Shown one piece after another: positions 6,463 through 12,901 of a stretch of 14,954 bases of DNA. The notes below the pieces were generated by a model. That model worked only from the letters and a program-made list of their open reading frames with translations, made no database searches and was not told the origin of the DNA. Position 1 is the first letter of the stretch, and every line of letters starts with the position of its first letter. Origin of the DNA: JANPJV01 sp031425695 (GTDB lineage: Bacteria > Pseudomonadota > Gammaproteobacteria > Xanthomonadales > SZUA-5); assembly GCA_031425695.1 (NCBI GenBank), contig JANPJV010000213.1:1-14954 (forward strand), given 5' to 3'. The translations under genes and the position numbers were made by a program.

Positions 6463-6480
6463 AATACACATTAATGTATT
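6463..6480. promoter_or_regulatory. AT-rich palindrome in the divergent MAPEG/phosphatase gap
   Basis: AATACA (6463-6468) and TGTATT (6475-6480) form a perfect 6-6-6 palindrome in a locally AT-rich stretch of otherwise GC-rich DNA. It lies 41 bases upstream of the MAPEG start. It could be an operator or simply the promoter region; no clear -35/-10 pair was settled. Confidence 0.3.
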
Positions 6481-6591
6481 GCTGTGCCGTTCGGTAGTCG
6501 CCCAGGGCGCCGCGGACGCGTAGCCTCAGCACGCCGCCCGTCCGGGCCGCGAAATCGTCAAAGTGGTCGCGCAAGTTTTCCAGGAGCAATG

Positions 6592-8154
6592 ATGTATCTG
6601 GTTGTGTTGAGCGGCAAGCAGCAGGGGAAGGTGATCCAGGTCGAGAAGGACGGCGTGCTCGGGCGCGAGCCTACCGTCGACTATCCGATCGACGATCCCA
6701 CCGTCTCCCGTCGCCATGCCGAAGTCCTGCGTGCCGCTGATGGCTGGCGCATCCGTGATCTCGGCAGTGCCAATGGCACCGAGCTCAATGGTGCGCGCCT
6801 GATCGGCGATCGCCTGTTGCGCGAAGGCGATGTGGTTGGCCTCGGCCGGGCGACGCTGGTGTTCAATGCGCAGATTGCCGGAACCGTCCGTGCGAGCGGT
6901 CCGGTGGCGACAGCGATCGAACAGACGCAGGGCGATTCGGGGTCGATCGACATCGAGTCAGGCCTTTCGATGCGGGTACTCGCCGCGCTGCAGGTGAACA
7001 AGGAGGACGGCGAGGCGCAGGCCCGCGACGCGCTTTCCCAGTTGCTGATGGCGCTGCCGGGTGCGGTGCGGGCGAGCCTGGTCGATTGGAAGGCTGGGCG
7101 GGTACTCGCGCGCTCGCCGCGCGACGCCGAGATTGCACGCGGCACGGTGATGCGTGCGATCGGCGAGCTCAAGACGCACCCGCAGGGCGCCGTGGTCTGG
7201 AACGTGACCGAACGCCAGGCGGTGGCAGCCAAGTATTCAGTCGCCGAGGTTGCCGCGTTCGTGGCCTTGCCAGTCGAGCCCGGCATCGGCGTGCTGGTCG
7301 AGGGCAGTGACGATGAACAGACCCTGCCGCCGGGCACGATCGACCTGAAGCAACTCGCCGATGCCGGCCTGTTGATGCGAATTCCCCTCGCGGCCATCCG
7401 CCAGCAGGCAGCGGCCGGCTCACGGAAATTGCGGGATGCCGATCTGCGCCTTGCGCAACGCATCCAGATGCATCTGTTGTCGCCGCTGCCAAAGGACCTG
7501 GCCGGCTTCAACCTGGCGTTGAGCTACACGCCAGCGATGATGGTGGGCGGCGATTTCTACCATATCGAACGCCGCAGCAATGACGAGCTCGCGGTGCTGA
7601 TCGGCGACGTCTCGGGAAAGGGCGTTTCCGGCGCCATGTACATGGCCTTCGTCGTGGCCGACGTACGCCACCATCTGAAAGTCTGCAACGGCCCGGCGGA
7701 AATGCTCGAGGCCCTGCACGGGACCATGACCGAGGTGCTGGAGCCGGGCATGTTCGTGACCGTGTGCGCGGTCTACATCAATACCCGCACCGGGATGTGC
7801 CGGGTCGGGCTGGCCGGGCACTCCGCGCCGGTCTTGCGGACCTCGGCGAAAAAAGTCATGGAGATGGGCCTGGACCCGGGCTTGCCGATCGGCGCCAATG
7901 CCGCGCTGACCGTGCGCGAACAACGCCTGCAACTGGCGCCCGGCGATTGCCTGGTGCTGACCACCGACGGCGTGGATGAGGGCGAAAACAATGTCGGCGA
8001 GGCCTATGGCAAGGCGCGCCGCGATCTCGTGCTGGTCTCGTGCAACAGCGCCGAGGAGATCAACCAGGCCCTGAAGAAATCACTGCTCGAATTCGTCGGC
8101 CGCGATCGCTCGAGCGATGATTTGACGATCATCTGCCTGGAGCGGACCAGGTAG
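6592..8154 (+). CDS. FHA domain / SpoIIE-type (PP2C) serine phosphatase
   Basis: A 520-residue cytoplasmic regulator. FHA domain (about 1-95): G24-R25, SRRH (39-42), NGT (61-63) and NG (66-67), all the phosphothreonine-reading residues. Middle region (about 115-270) resembles a GAF-like sensor but is not firmly recognised. The SpoIIE/RsbU-type phosphatase domain follows a short amphipathic linker (LRDADLRLAQRIQMHLL): VGGDFY with D321, GDVSGKG with D339, AGHSAP, TTDGVDEG with D459, and SDDLTII with D509/D510, giving the metal-binding acidic set. Such enzymes dephosphorylate STAS anti-sigma-antagonists; a STAS gene lies convergently 82 bases away. AGGAG (6582-6586) is 5 bases from ATG 6592; ATG 6589 is possible but too close. 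Long upstream extension to 6484 is rejected. The stop TAG (8152-8154) is the head of a repeat. Confidence 0.9.
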   Translation: MYLVVLSGKQQGKVIQVEKDGVLGREPTVDYPIDDPTVSRRHAEVLRAADGWRIRDLGSANGTELNGARLIGDRLLREGDVVGLGRATLVFNAQIAGTVRASGPVATAIEQTQGDSGSIDIESGLSMRVLAALQVNKEDGEAQARDALSQLLMALPGAVRASLVDWKAGRVLARSPRDAEIARGTVMRAIGELKTHPQGAVVWNVTERQAVAAKYSVAEVAAFVALPVEPGIGVLVEGSDDEQTLPPGTIDLKQLADAGLLMRIPLAAIRQQAAAGSRKLRDADLRLAQRIQMHLLSPLPKDLAGFNLALSYTPAMMVGGDFYHIERRSNDELAVLIGDVSGKGVSGAMYMAFVVADVRHHLKVCNGPAEMLEALHGTMTEVLEPGMFVTVCAVYINTRTGMCRVGLAGHSAPVLRTSAKKVMEMGLDPGLPIGANAALTVREQRLQLAPGDCLVLTTDGVDEGENNVGEAYGKARRDLVLVSCNSAEEINQALKKSLLEFVGRDRSSDDLTIICLERTR

Positions 8155-8240
8155 GCCGCTGTGCGCGCGGTTTCTTGCGCGCTCTGCGGCGCTCTTGGCT
8201 CAAAAGCGCCGCAGAGCCGCTTCGCGGCACAGCGGCCTAC
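8151..8240. repeat. GTAG-headed composite inverted repeat between two convergent genes
   Basis: Perfect 14-base outer arms GTAGGCCGCTGTGC (8151-8164) and GCACAGCGGCCTAC (8227-8240) enclose a perfect 13-bp hairpin, GCTCTGCGGCGCT (8181-8193) and AGCGCCGCAGAGC (8205-8217). The outer and inner words are shared with the copy at 5897-6048. The element fills the whole gap between the phosphatase and STAS genes and provides the TAG stop codon of both. The hairpin could act as a bidirectional transcription or 3'-end structure, but no T tract is present. Confidence 0.8.
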
Positions 8241-8755
8241 TGCCCCTTGAACCAGCCCACGAGGCGCTGCCACAGGCTGCGTTTCGGCGCTTGCTTGGCG
8301 CCGAGCAGATCGGCGGCCTGGCGGCCGGTTGAACTGGCGGAGCTCTTGGCTGGGGCGGAACCGGCGCCGAGCAGGTTGGCGGCGGCCTTGGCCACGTCTG
8401 CAGCACCGGAACCGGCGGTCTCGCCGCGCAGCGCGCTGCTGACATCCGGGGCAATCTGGAAGAGCTTGCTGAAACCGGACAGGTCGAAGACCTGGCGCAC
8501 GCTGTGGGTCATGCCCGACAGGCGCAGTGCACCGCCGGCAGTCTCGGTTTGTTTGGCGAGCGCCAGCAGCACGCGCAAGCCGGCGCTGCTCACATAACTG
8601 ATCCCGGCCAGATCCACGACGAAACGGCGATCACCCGCCGTGGTGAAATCGTGCGAAGCCAGCTCGAAGTCCGCCGAGGTTTCGGTATCAAGGCGTCCAC
8701 TCAACCGCAATACGCGGAATTCGCCTTGGGTGTCGCTTTCGATCTCGAGCGCCAT
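8237..8755 (-). CDS. STAS domain protein (anti-sigma factor antagonist-like) with C-terminal tail
   Basis: A 172-residue protein. Residues 1-107 form a STAS domain: EFRVLRLSGRLDTETSADFE, RRFVVDLAGISYVSSAGLRVLLALAKQ, GALRLSGMTHSVRQVFDLSGFSKLF. Aligning YVSSAGL with the SpoIIAA/RsbV MDSSGL motif places the phosphorylatable serine at S57. Such proteins, when unphosphorylated, bind a kinase/anti-sigma factor or other effector. The tail (111-172) is unusual: Ala/Ser/Gly-rich with a 14-residue internal repeat (125-138 and 147-160) and a basic-aromatic end, PKRSLWQRLVGWFKGQ, that may be an amphipathic membrane-binding helix. GAGG lies 5 bases before ATG 8753-8755; longer in-frame starts lie inside the upstream gene. 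It is last in a three-gene minus-strand operon, 7 bases after the coiled-coil FHA gene; its TAG stop comes from a repeat head. Confidence 0.88.
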   Translation of the reverse strand: MALEIESDTQGEFRVLRLSGRLDTETSADFELASHDFTTAGDRRFVVDLAGISYVSSAGLRVLLALAKQTETAGGALRLSGMTHSVRQVFDLSGFSKLFQIAPDVSSALRGETAGSGAADVAKAAANLLGAGSAPAKSSASSTGRQAADLLGAKQAPKRSLWQRLVGWFKGQ

Positions 8756-8762
8756 CGGGTCC

Positions 8763-9848
8763 TCAAAGTAAGCGGAAGTTGAACATGGCAGGGCCGATCG
8801 AGAGCGTATCACCGTCGGACAGCACACGCTCCTGAACCACCTCGCCATTGACCTTCGTCGTCGCCGCACCGGCGTGGTCGCGCACACTGAAGCCGGCGCG
8901 CGTCATGGATATCTCGGCGTGTCGCTTGGATACACCGGCGACGGTCAACTGCAGGTCGCAGCTGCCGTCATTGCCGATGCTGACCGGCTTCAGGCCGAGG
9001 GTCTGCACGACCGAACCGGCCTCGCCATTGCGCGGCTCCAGCCGGCCCTGTCGAAATACGACGGTGGCGTCCGGATTGCGCGACGAGCGGCTGGATGCCT
9101 GCCGTACCGGCTCCTTCGGGAGTTGGGCCACTGCCGCAACGACCGGGGCGGCCGCGACCGGCGCGGGCATGGCCGGCGCGACCGGCGGTGCAGCGGGCGC
9201 TGTGGGAACGGCTGGCGGCGGCGTCGGCGGCGCTGGCACCGGCGGACCAATCGAGACCACCGTATGCGAAAACTCGGGCGCATCCGGCGGTCCCTTGATG
9301 GGGGTCGACACGATGGTCGCGGACACCGGCTGGATCGCGCGGGTCGAATTGGGCGGCCCGAGCGCGCTCATCCGGGCGGTATCGTCGTCCATGCCCTCGA
9401 GCTCGGATTCGGCTGCGACCACCGAAAGAAACCGCTCGCGCAGGCTCATGAGCTGCTCGCGCGCCTTGCCGTGCGCGTTGATGCGCTCATCGACGACCGC
9501 GAGACGCGATTGCAGCTCCTCGTCATTGAACTCGCCGAGCGAGCAGCGAAACTCGATCTCCTCGCGATCCAGGCGCGCCGACTCGAATGCCGATTCGAAG
9601 CCACCGAGCTCGGCCTTCACCTGCCGGTAGATGTCGCCGGCGCGAATCTTGAGTGGTGCGGCATCGGCCGCGAGCTCGTCGAGGCGCTTCCGATAATCTC
9701 CGTGAACCCGCTGGAAGACCTCGGACGACACCTGGTCGCGGCGCGCCGCCATCGCCTTCAGGCGGCCTTCGAGCTGGTCCTGTTCGGACTTGATCGTGGC
9801 CAACGCATCGACTGCGCTCAGGTCAATCTGTTCAAGATCCAGGGACAT
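8763..9848 (-). CDS. coiled-coil protein with degenerate C-terminal FHA domain
   Basis: A 361-residue cytoplasmic protein. Residues 8-155 are charged and heptad-like (long coiled coil, e.g. IKSEQDQLEGRLKAMAARRDQV, EELQSRLAVVDERINAHGKAREQL). Residues about 160-260 form a Pro/Ala/Val-rich linker. Residues about 262-361 form an FHA domain: VSIGNDGSCDLQL, VSKRHAEI (S307, R309, H310), KVNGE (332-336), LSDGDTLSIG. The usual GR is G292-N293 and the NGT is missing (ATTKVNG), so phosphothreonine binding is doubtful. No enzyme domain is seen; a scaffold or adaptor role is inferred. GGAGG lies 4 bases before ATG 9846-9848. It is the middle gene of the operon: 76 bases downstream of the cNMP/FHA gene and 7 bases upstream of the STAS gene, whose ribosome-binding site overlaps its TGA. 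Confidence 0.82.
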   Translation of the reverse strand: MSLDLEQIDLSAVDALATIKSEQDQLEGRLKAMAARRDQVSSEVFQRVHGDYRKRLDELAADAAPLKIRAGDIYRQVKAELGGFESAFESARLDREEIEFRCSLGEFNDEELQSRLAVVDERINAHGKAREQLMSLRERFLSVVAAESELEGMDDDTARMSALGPPNSTRAIQPVSATIVSTPIKGPPDAPEFSHTVVSIGPPVPAPPTPPPAVPTAPAAPPVAPAMPAPVAAAPVVAAVAQLPKEPVRQASSRSSRNPDATVVFRQGRLEPRNGEAGSVVQTLGLKPVSIGNDGSCDLQLTVAGVSKRHAEISMTRAGFSVRDHAGAATTKVNGEVVQERVLSDGDTLSIGPAMFNFRLL

Positions 9849-9924
9849 GCTGCCTCCGTGTTCGTAACCTCAAGCGCCGGGTGGCGTCGAGCATCTGGAC
9901 CTTGTGCTGCTGCGCCGACCGTGG

Positions 9925-10776
9925 TCATCCGGACAGCGTCTGGACTTTGAGCTCGACCGAGCCGAAGCGCAGCACGTCACCCGGCGTGAGCGGGCGTGCC
10001 TGGCCGGTCTCGAGCCGATCACCGTTGACGAACGTGCCATTGGTGGTACCGACCTCTTCTCGCAGGAACAACATGCCGCCTTCATTGATGACCTTGGCAT
10101 GCCGACGCGAAAGGCTGCGCTGCGCATCGAGCGGCCCGAGGTTGATCTCCGGCAGCAGGCCCGTGACCGGGTCAGGACGGCCGATCAGCATTTCCGGCTT
10201 GCTGGTATTGAGCGCGAACTCGCTGCCACTTTCCGCATGCACCAGCTTGATCGCCTTGCCGAGATTGTTCGGATCGATCGGCGCCACGCGCTTGCTCGGT
10301 GTCGCGTCGCTCGCGCGCCGATTGAGGCCCTTGACGGTTTCGCGTGGTCCCAGCGCGTCCATCGGGACTGCCGGGGTCTTCATGTTGCTGGGCTGGCGTG
10401 CGACCTCGAGCTCGGCATGCGCCGCCTGCAGTTGTTCCTCGGTGCGTCGCAGACGCGCGACCAGCTTGCGCATGATGCGGACGGCGATCTCGAAATTGTC
10501 CCGCAGCATGCCGGCGAACGCAGCGCGGTCGACGCGCAGCAAGCGTGCCTGGGTGAGCGTGCGCACCGCCGCGAAGCGCGGCTGGTCCTCCAGGATGGCC
10601 ATCTCGCCGAAGAAATCGCCGGGGCCGAGAGTCGCGATTGGCGCTGCACCGCGCGCGCCGCGCAGGACTTCGACCGTGCCCGACTCGATGATGTACATAT
10701 CGCTACCGGCGTCGCCCTCACGGAAGATGAAGCTCCCGGCGGCACTGTCAACGAAACTTGGCTTCGACTCGCTCAT
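9925..10776 (-). CDS. cyclic nucleotide-binding domain / FHA domain protein
   Basis: A 283-residue signalling protein. Residues 12-105 form a CRP-type cyclic nucleotide-binding domain: FIFREGDAGSDMYIIESGTVEV, then the phosphate-binding cassette FFGEMAILEDQPRFAAVRT with E58 and R67, the residues that in CRP-type domains contact ribose and phosphate. A short helix (RKLVARLRRTEEQLQAAHAELE) leads into a flexible linker (125-170). The C-terminal FHA domain (about 176-283) carries G199-R200, SRRH (223-226), NGT (246-248) and NG (251-252), all intact. There is no DNA-binding domain, so this is not a CRP transcription factor; it probably links a nucleotide signal to a phosphothreonine partner. It is the first gene of the minus-strand operon that ends with the STAS gene. 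ATG is at 10774-10776, with GAGG very close upstream. Confidence 0.87.
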   Translation of the reverse strand: MSESKPSFVDSAAGSFIFREGDAGSDMYIIESGTVEVLRGARGAAPIATLGPGDFFGEMAILEDQPRFAAVRTLTQARLLRVDRAAFAGMLRDNFEIAVRIMRKLVARLRRTEEQLQAAHAELEVARQPSNMKTPAVPMDALGPRETVKGLNRRASDATPSKRVAPIDPNNLGKAIKLVHAESGSEFALNTSKPEMLIGRPDPVTGLLPEINLGPLDAQRSLSRRHAKVINEGGMLFLREEVGTTNGTFVNGDRLETGQARPLTPGDVLRFGSVELKVQTLSG

Positions 10777-10885
10777 GGCCTCAACTCGGACTTACGATCG
10801 CAAGTAGCCGGCTCAGGTGGCCCGACAGACCTCGGAGTATGCCGAGCCGCGGAATGCAGCGGCAAGCGCGGGTGGTGATGCTCTT

Positions 10886-10959
10886 GTGGGTCCGGACCTT
10901 GTCCGGACGCTGTTCCCACGCGAGCGCGCTAAAAGCGTTCGGACAAGGTCCGAACCCAC
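10886..10959. repeat. GTGG-headed inverted repeat pair upstream of the atp operon
   Basis: Arms at 10886-10910 (starts GTGGGTCCGGACC) and 10935-10959 (ends GGTCCGAACCCAC) are 25 bases each and differ at two positions after reverse complement. Each arm holds its own short hairpin (TCCGGAC-CTT-GTCCGGA in the left arm). The spacer is 24 bases. The GTGG head is a known variant of the REP GTRG head. It lies in the 384-base gap 10777-11160, whose other content is the probable atp promoter. Confidence 0.7.
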
Positions 10960-11059
10960 GCAGAGCCAACGGCCCGAACCGAAAACCGACACTGGTGCTC
11001 CCTAGAGCCCGCGCTCGAATCTGGCCGCTATTTCCACGCTCAATTCAGCGACCGTCGGC

Positions 11060-11089
11060 TTGCGGCGCTGTTCATCTGGAACATATACT
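11060..11089 (+). promoter_or_regulatory. probable sigma-70 promoter of the atp operon
   Basis: TTGCGG (11060-11065), an 18-base spacer and TATACT (11084-11089; five of six consensus bases) lie about 70 bases upstream of atpI. The -35 is weak; the -10 is good. It is the only convincing box pair in the gap before the operon. Confidence 0.45.
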
Positions 11090-11160
11090 TCCATTGATTT
11101 CCCGGGCCGGTTGCGGCGCGGGAGACTCCACTTCTGGGTAGATCTAGGCCACTGCCCTGC

Positions 11161-11526
11161 ATGCAGGATCCTTTCGCTGGCGGCAGATTGCTGGCCACGC
11201 GAGTGGTTCAGGTGCAGATGGTCGTCGCCGCGCTGGGCGCGTTGATCGGCCTCGTGCAGTCCCCCGCCATGGCGCTTGCCGTGTTCTGGGGTGCGGCGTC
11301 GGTCGCGGCGGGTCAAGCGGTGTTTGCCAGGCGGCAGATGGCCGGTGTGGCCGGGGTCAAGACCCTGCTGCGCCGCTTTTATGGCGCCGCGGCGTGGAAA
11401 TGGCTGGTGTTGTTTGCGCTGTTTGCGTTGGGTTTGACGGTTCTGCGATTGCCACCCCTCGGGTTGCTCGCAGGCCTGATCAGCGCGCAGGTGGCGGGAA
11501 CTTTTGCGCTATTAAAGTATGGATAG
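11161..11526 (+). CDS. atpI: ATP synthase subunit I (AtpI-like)
   Basis: A 121-residue hydrophobic protein with four predicted membrane segments (about 16-34, 37-55, 77-95, 98-117) and the short polar loops usual for the gammaproteobacterial ATP synthase I family (QVQMVVAALGALIGLV, AFWGAASVAAGQAVFARR, FYGAAAWKWLVLFALFALGL, LLAGLISAQVAGTFALLKYG). AtpI is a non-structural protein that assists c-ring or Mg2+-dependent assembly in some bacteria. Sequence conservation is low in this family, so position (first gene before atpB, 9-base gap) carries much of the assignment. ATG 11161 lacks a clear ribosome-binding site. The stop is TAG 11524-11526. Confidence 0.85.
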   Translation: MQDPFAGGRLLATRVVQVQMVVAALGALIGLVQSPAMALAVFWGAASVAAGQAVFARRQMAGVAGVKTLLRRFYGAAAWKWLVLFALFALGLTVLRLPPLGLLAGLISAQVAGTFALLKYG

Positions 11527-11535
11527 AGGTTGACG

Positions 11536-12405
11536 ATGGCTTCCCCCGAAGGCGGCTCCGGTGGCGCGACGGAGTACATTCAGCATCACCTGCACCACCT
11601 GACGATTCCGGTGGGCGAAGGCCCGTTCTGGGTCATTCACCTCGACAGCGTGTTTTTCAAGTTGTCGCTGGCGCTGCTGTTCGTGGCCTTCCTGTGGCGC
11701 ATTGCACGCAAGGCCACGGCGGGCGTTCCGAGCCGCACCCAGGCCGCGGTCGAGATCGTCTTCGAGATGGTCGACAACCTGGTCAAGGAAACCTTTCACG
11801 GCAAGAGCAAGTTGATAGCGCCGCTGGCGCTGACCATCTTTGGTCTCGTGTTCCTGATGAATTTCATGGACATGATCCCGGTCGACCTGCTGCCGGCGAT
11901 GTTTGCCAAGGGCGCCGAGATCGCCGGTAACGATCCGCATCAGGCCTACCTGCGCGTGGTGCCAACGGCTGATCCCAACACCACCTTCGGCATGGCGATC
12001 TGCGTCTTCCTGCTGATCCAGTATTTCGGCATCAAGCACAAGGGTATCGGCACCTTCCTCGGTGAATTCGTTTCGGTGCCGTTCCACGCCACCGGCCCGG
12101 TCGGCAAGATCGTGCTGGCGCCGATGAACCTGCTGCTGCGCCTGATCGAAGAAGGCGTGCGTCCGCTCTCGCTGGGCCTGCGCCTGTTCGGCAACATGTA
12201 CGCGGGCGAGCTGATCTTCATCCTGATCGCGCTGATGACCTTGGGCGCATCGATGGCCAGCGTGTCGACCTGGATCATGGGACCGGTCCAGCTGTTTGCG
12301 GGCTTTGCCTGGACCGCCTTCCACATCCTGGTGATCACGCTGCAGGCCTTCATCTTCATGATGTTGACGATCGTCTATCTCAGCATGGCCGCCGAGCACC
12401 ATTAG
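11536..12405 (+). CDS. atpB: F1Fo ATP synthase subunit a
   Basis: A 289-residue inner-membrane protein forming the proton half-channels next to the c ring. Typical landmarks are an N-terminal YIQHHLHHLTI, FWVIHLDSVFFKLSLALLFVAFLW (first membrane helix), KSKLIAPLALTIFGLVFLMNFMDMIPVDLLP (92-120), RLIEEGVRPLSLGLRLFGNMYAGE with the essential arginine R216, and the last helix pair ending HILVITLQAFIFMMLTIVYLSMA, with Q270. ATG 11536 has AGAGG (11524-11528) 7 bases upstream, overlapping the atpI stop; TTG 11530 in the same frame is not needed. Length and order (atpI-B-E) are normal for gammaproteobacteria. Confidence 0.97.
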   Translation: MASPEGGSGGATEYIQHHLHHLTIPVGEGPFWVIHLDSVFFKLSLALLFVAFLWRIARKATAGVPSRTQAAVEIVFEMVDNLVKETFHGKSKLIAPLALTIFGLVFLMNFMDMIPVDLLPAMFAKGAEIAGNDPHQAYLRVVPTADPNTTFGMAICVFLLIQYFGIKHKGIGTFLGEFVSVPFHATGPVGKIVLAPMNLLLRLIEEGVRPLSLGLRLFGNMYAGELIFILIALMTLGASMASVSTWIMGPVQLFAGFAWTAFHILVITLQAFIFMMLTIVYLSMAAEHH

Positions 12406-12412
12406 TTTTGAA

Positions 12413-12527
12413 GTCCGACAACGTCCATCCATGGACGTATCGGACACGCTACACAAAAAGTGTCATTTTTTTTCGCTTCATTTTCAATGCCTTACGCATT
12501 GGAAATGGTGGCAAATCCTTGTGCCAC
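12413..12527. promoter_or_regulatory. chain of four hairpins in the atpB-atpE gap
   Basis: Hairpin 1: GTCCGA...ACGTCCAT (12413-12428) with ATGGACGT (12431-12438) and TCGGAC (12440-12445). Hairpin 2: ACAC (12451-12454) with GTGT (12460-12463), or GACAC/GTGTC using 12443-12447, followed by A and eight T (12466-12473), terminator-like. Hairpin 3: CATTTTCAATGC (12479-12490) with GCATTGGAAATG (12496-12507), one wobble. Hairpin 4: GTGGCA (12508-12513) with TGCCAC (12522-12527). The 167-base gap ends with the atpE ribosome-binding site. A role in processing, attenuation or high atpE yield is inferred. Confidence 0.55.
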
Positions 12528-12572
12528 GCGACGCCAGTTTCATTTACCTTTTGATTGAGAACGGAGACGACC

Positions 12573-12848
12573 ATGGAAAACATTCAGCAAATCTCTGACG
12601 TGATGGGCATGACCCTGATCGCCGCCGGCATGCTCATCGGGCTCGGCGCGCTCGGCACTGCGATCGGCTTCGCGCTGCTCGGTGGCAAGTTCCTCGAGGG
12701 CGCCTCGCGTCAGCCGGAGCTCGCGCCGATGCTGCAGACCAAGCTGTTCATCGTCGCCGGTCTGCTCGACGCCGTGCCGATCATCGGCGTCGCCATCGCG
12801 CTGCTGCTGCTGTTCGCCAACCCGTTCCTGAATCAGCTCGCCGGTTGA
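12573..12848 (+). CDS. atpE: F1Fo ATP synthase subunit c
   Basis: A 91-residue double-helix proteolipid that forms the rotating c ring. Helix 1 is MTLIAAGMLIGLGALGTAIGFALLGGKFLEG, with the Gly/Ala-rich packing motif. The polar loop is SRQPEL (45-50), where RQP contacts subunits gamma and epsilon. Helix 2 is LFIVAGLLDAVPIIGVAIALLLLFANPF, with the proton-carrying acid D66. It is Asp, not Glu, and helix 1 lacks the Gln of Na+ rings, so proton coupling is expected. ATG 12573 has GGAG (12563-12566) 6 bases upstream; an in-frame upstream reading from 12555 (six more residues) lacks such a site. It follows a hairpin-rich gap after atpB, in keeping with the need for many c copies. Confidence 0.97.
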   Translation: MENIQQISDVMGMTLIAAGMLIGLGALGTAIGFALLGGKFLEGASRQPELAPMLQTKLFIVAGLLDAVPIIGVAIALLLLFANPFLNQLAG

Positions 12849-12901
12849 TACAACCACAGGATTAGCGGCGTCCGCTTCGGTCGCCGCATCGGAGTGTTGC
12901 G

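Noticed and set aside
6484..6591. Extended N terminus of the FHA-phosphatase from GTG 6484
   Set aside because: The extra 36 residues are Arg/Gly/Ala-rich with no likeness to the family; AGGAG at 6582-6586 fits ATG 6592 and the FHA domain starts there.
8874..10878. Two long plus-strand reading frames (358 and 324 codons) opposite the FHA genes
   Set aside because: They are antisense shadows of GC-rich genes: Arg/Ala/Gly-rich, no recognised motif, no ribosome-binding site, while the minus-strand frames carry clear FHA and nucleotide-binding domains.
12573..12848. Na+-translocating c ring
   Set aside because: The ion-binding residue is Asp (D66), and the Gln and Ser/Thr ligands of Na+ rings are not seen.
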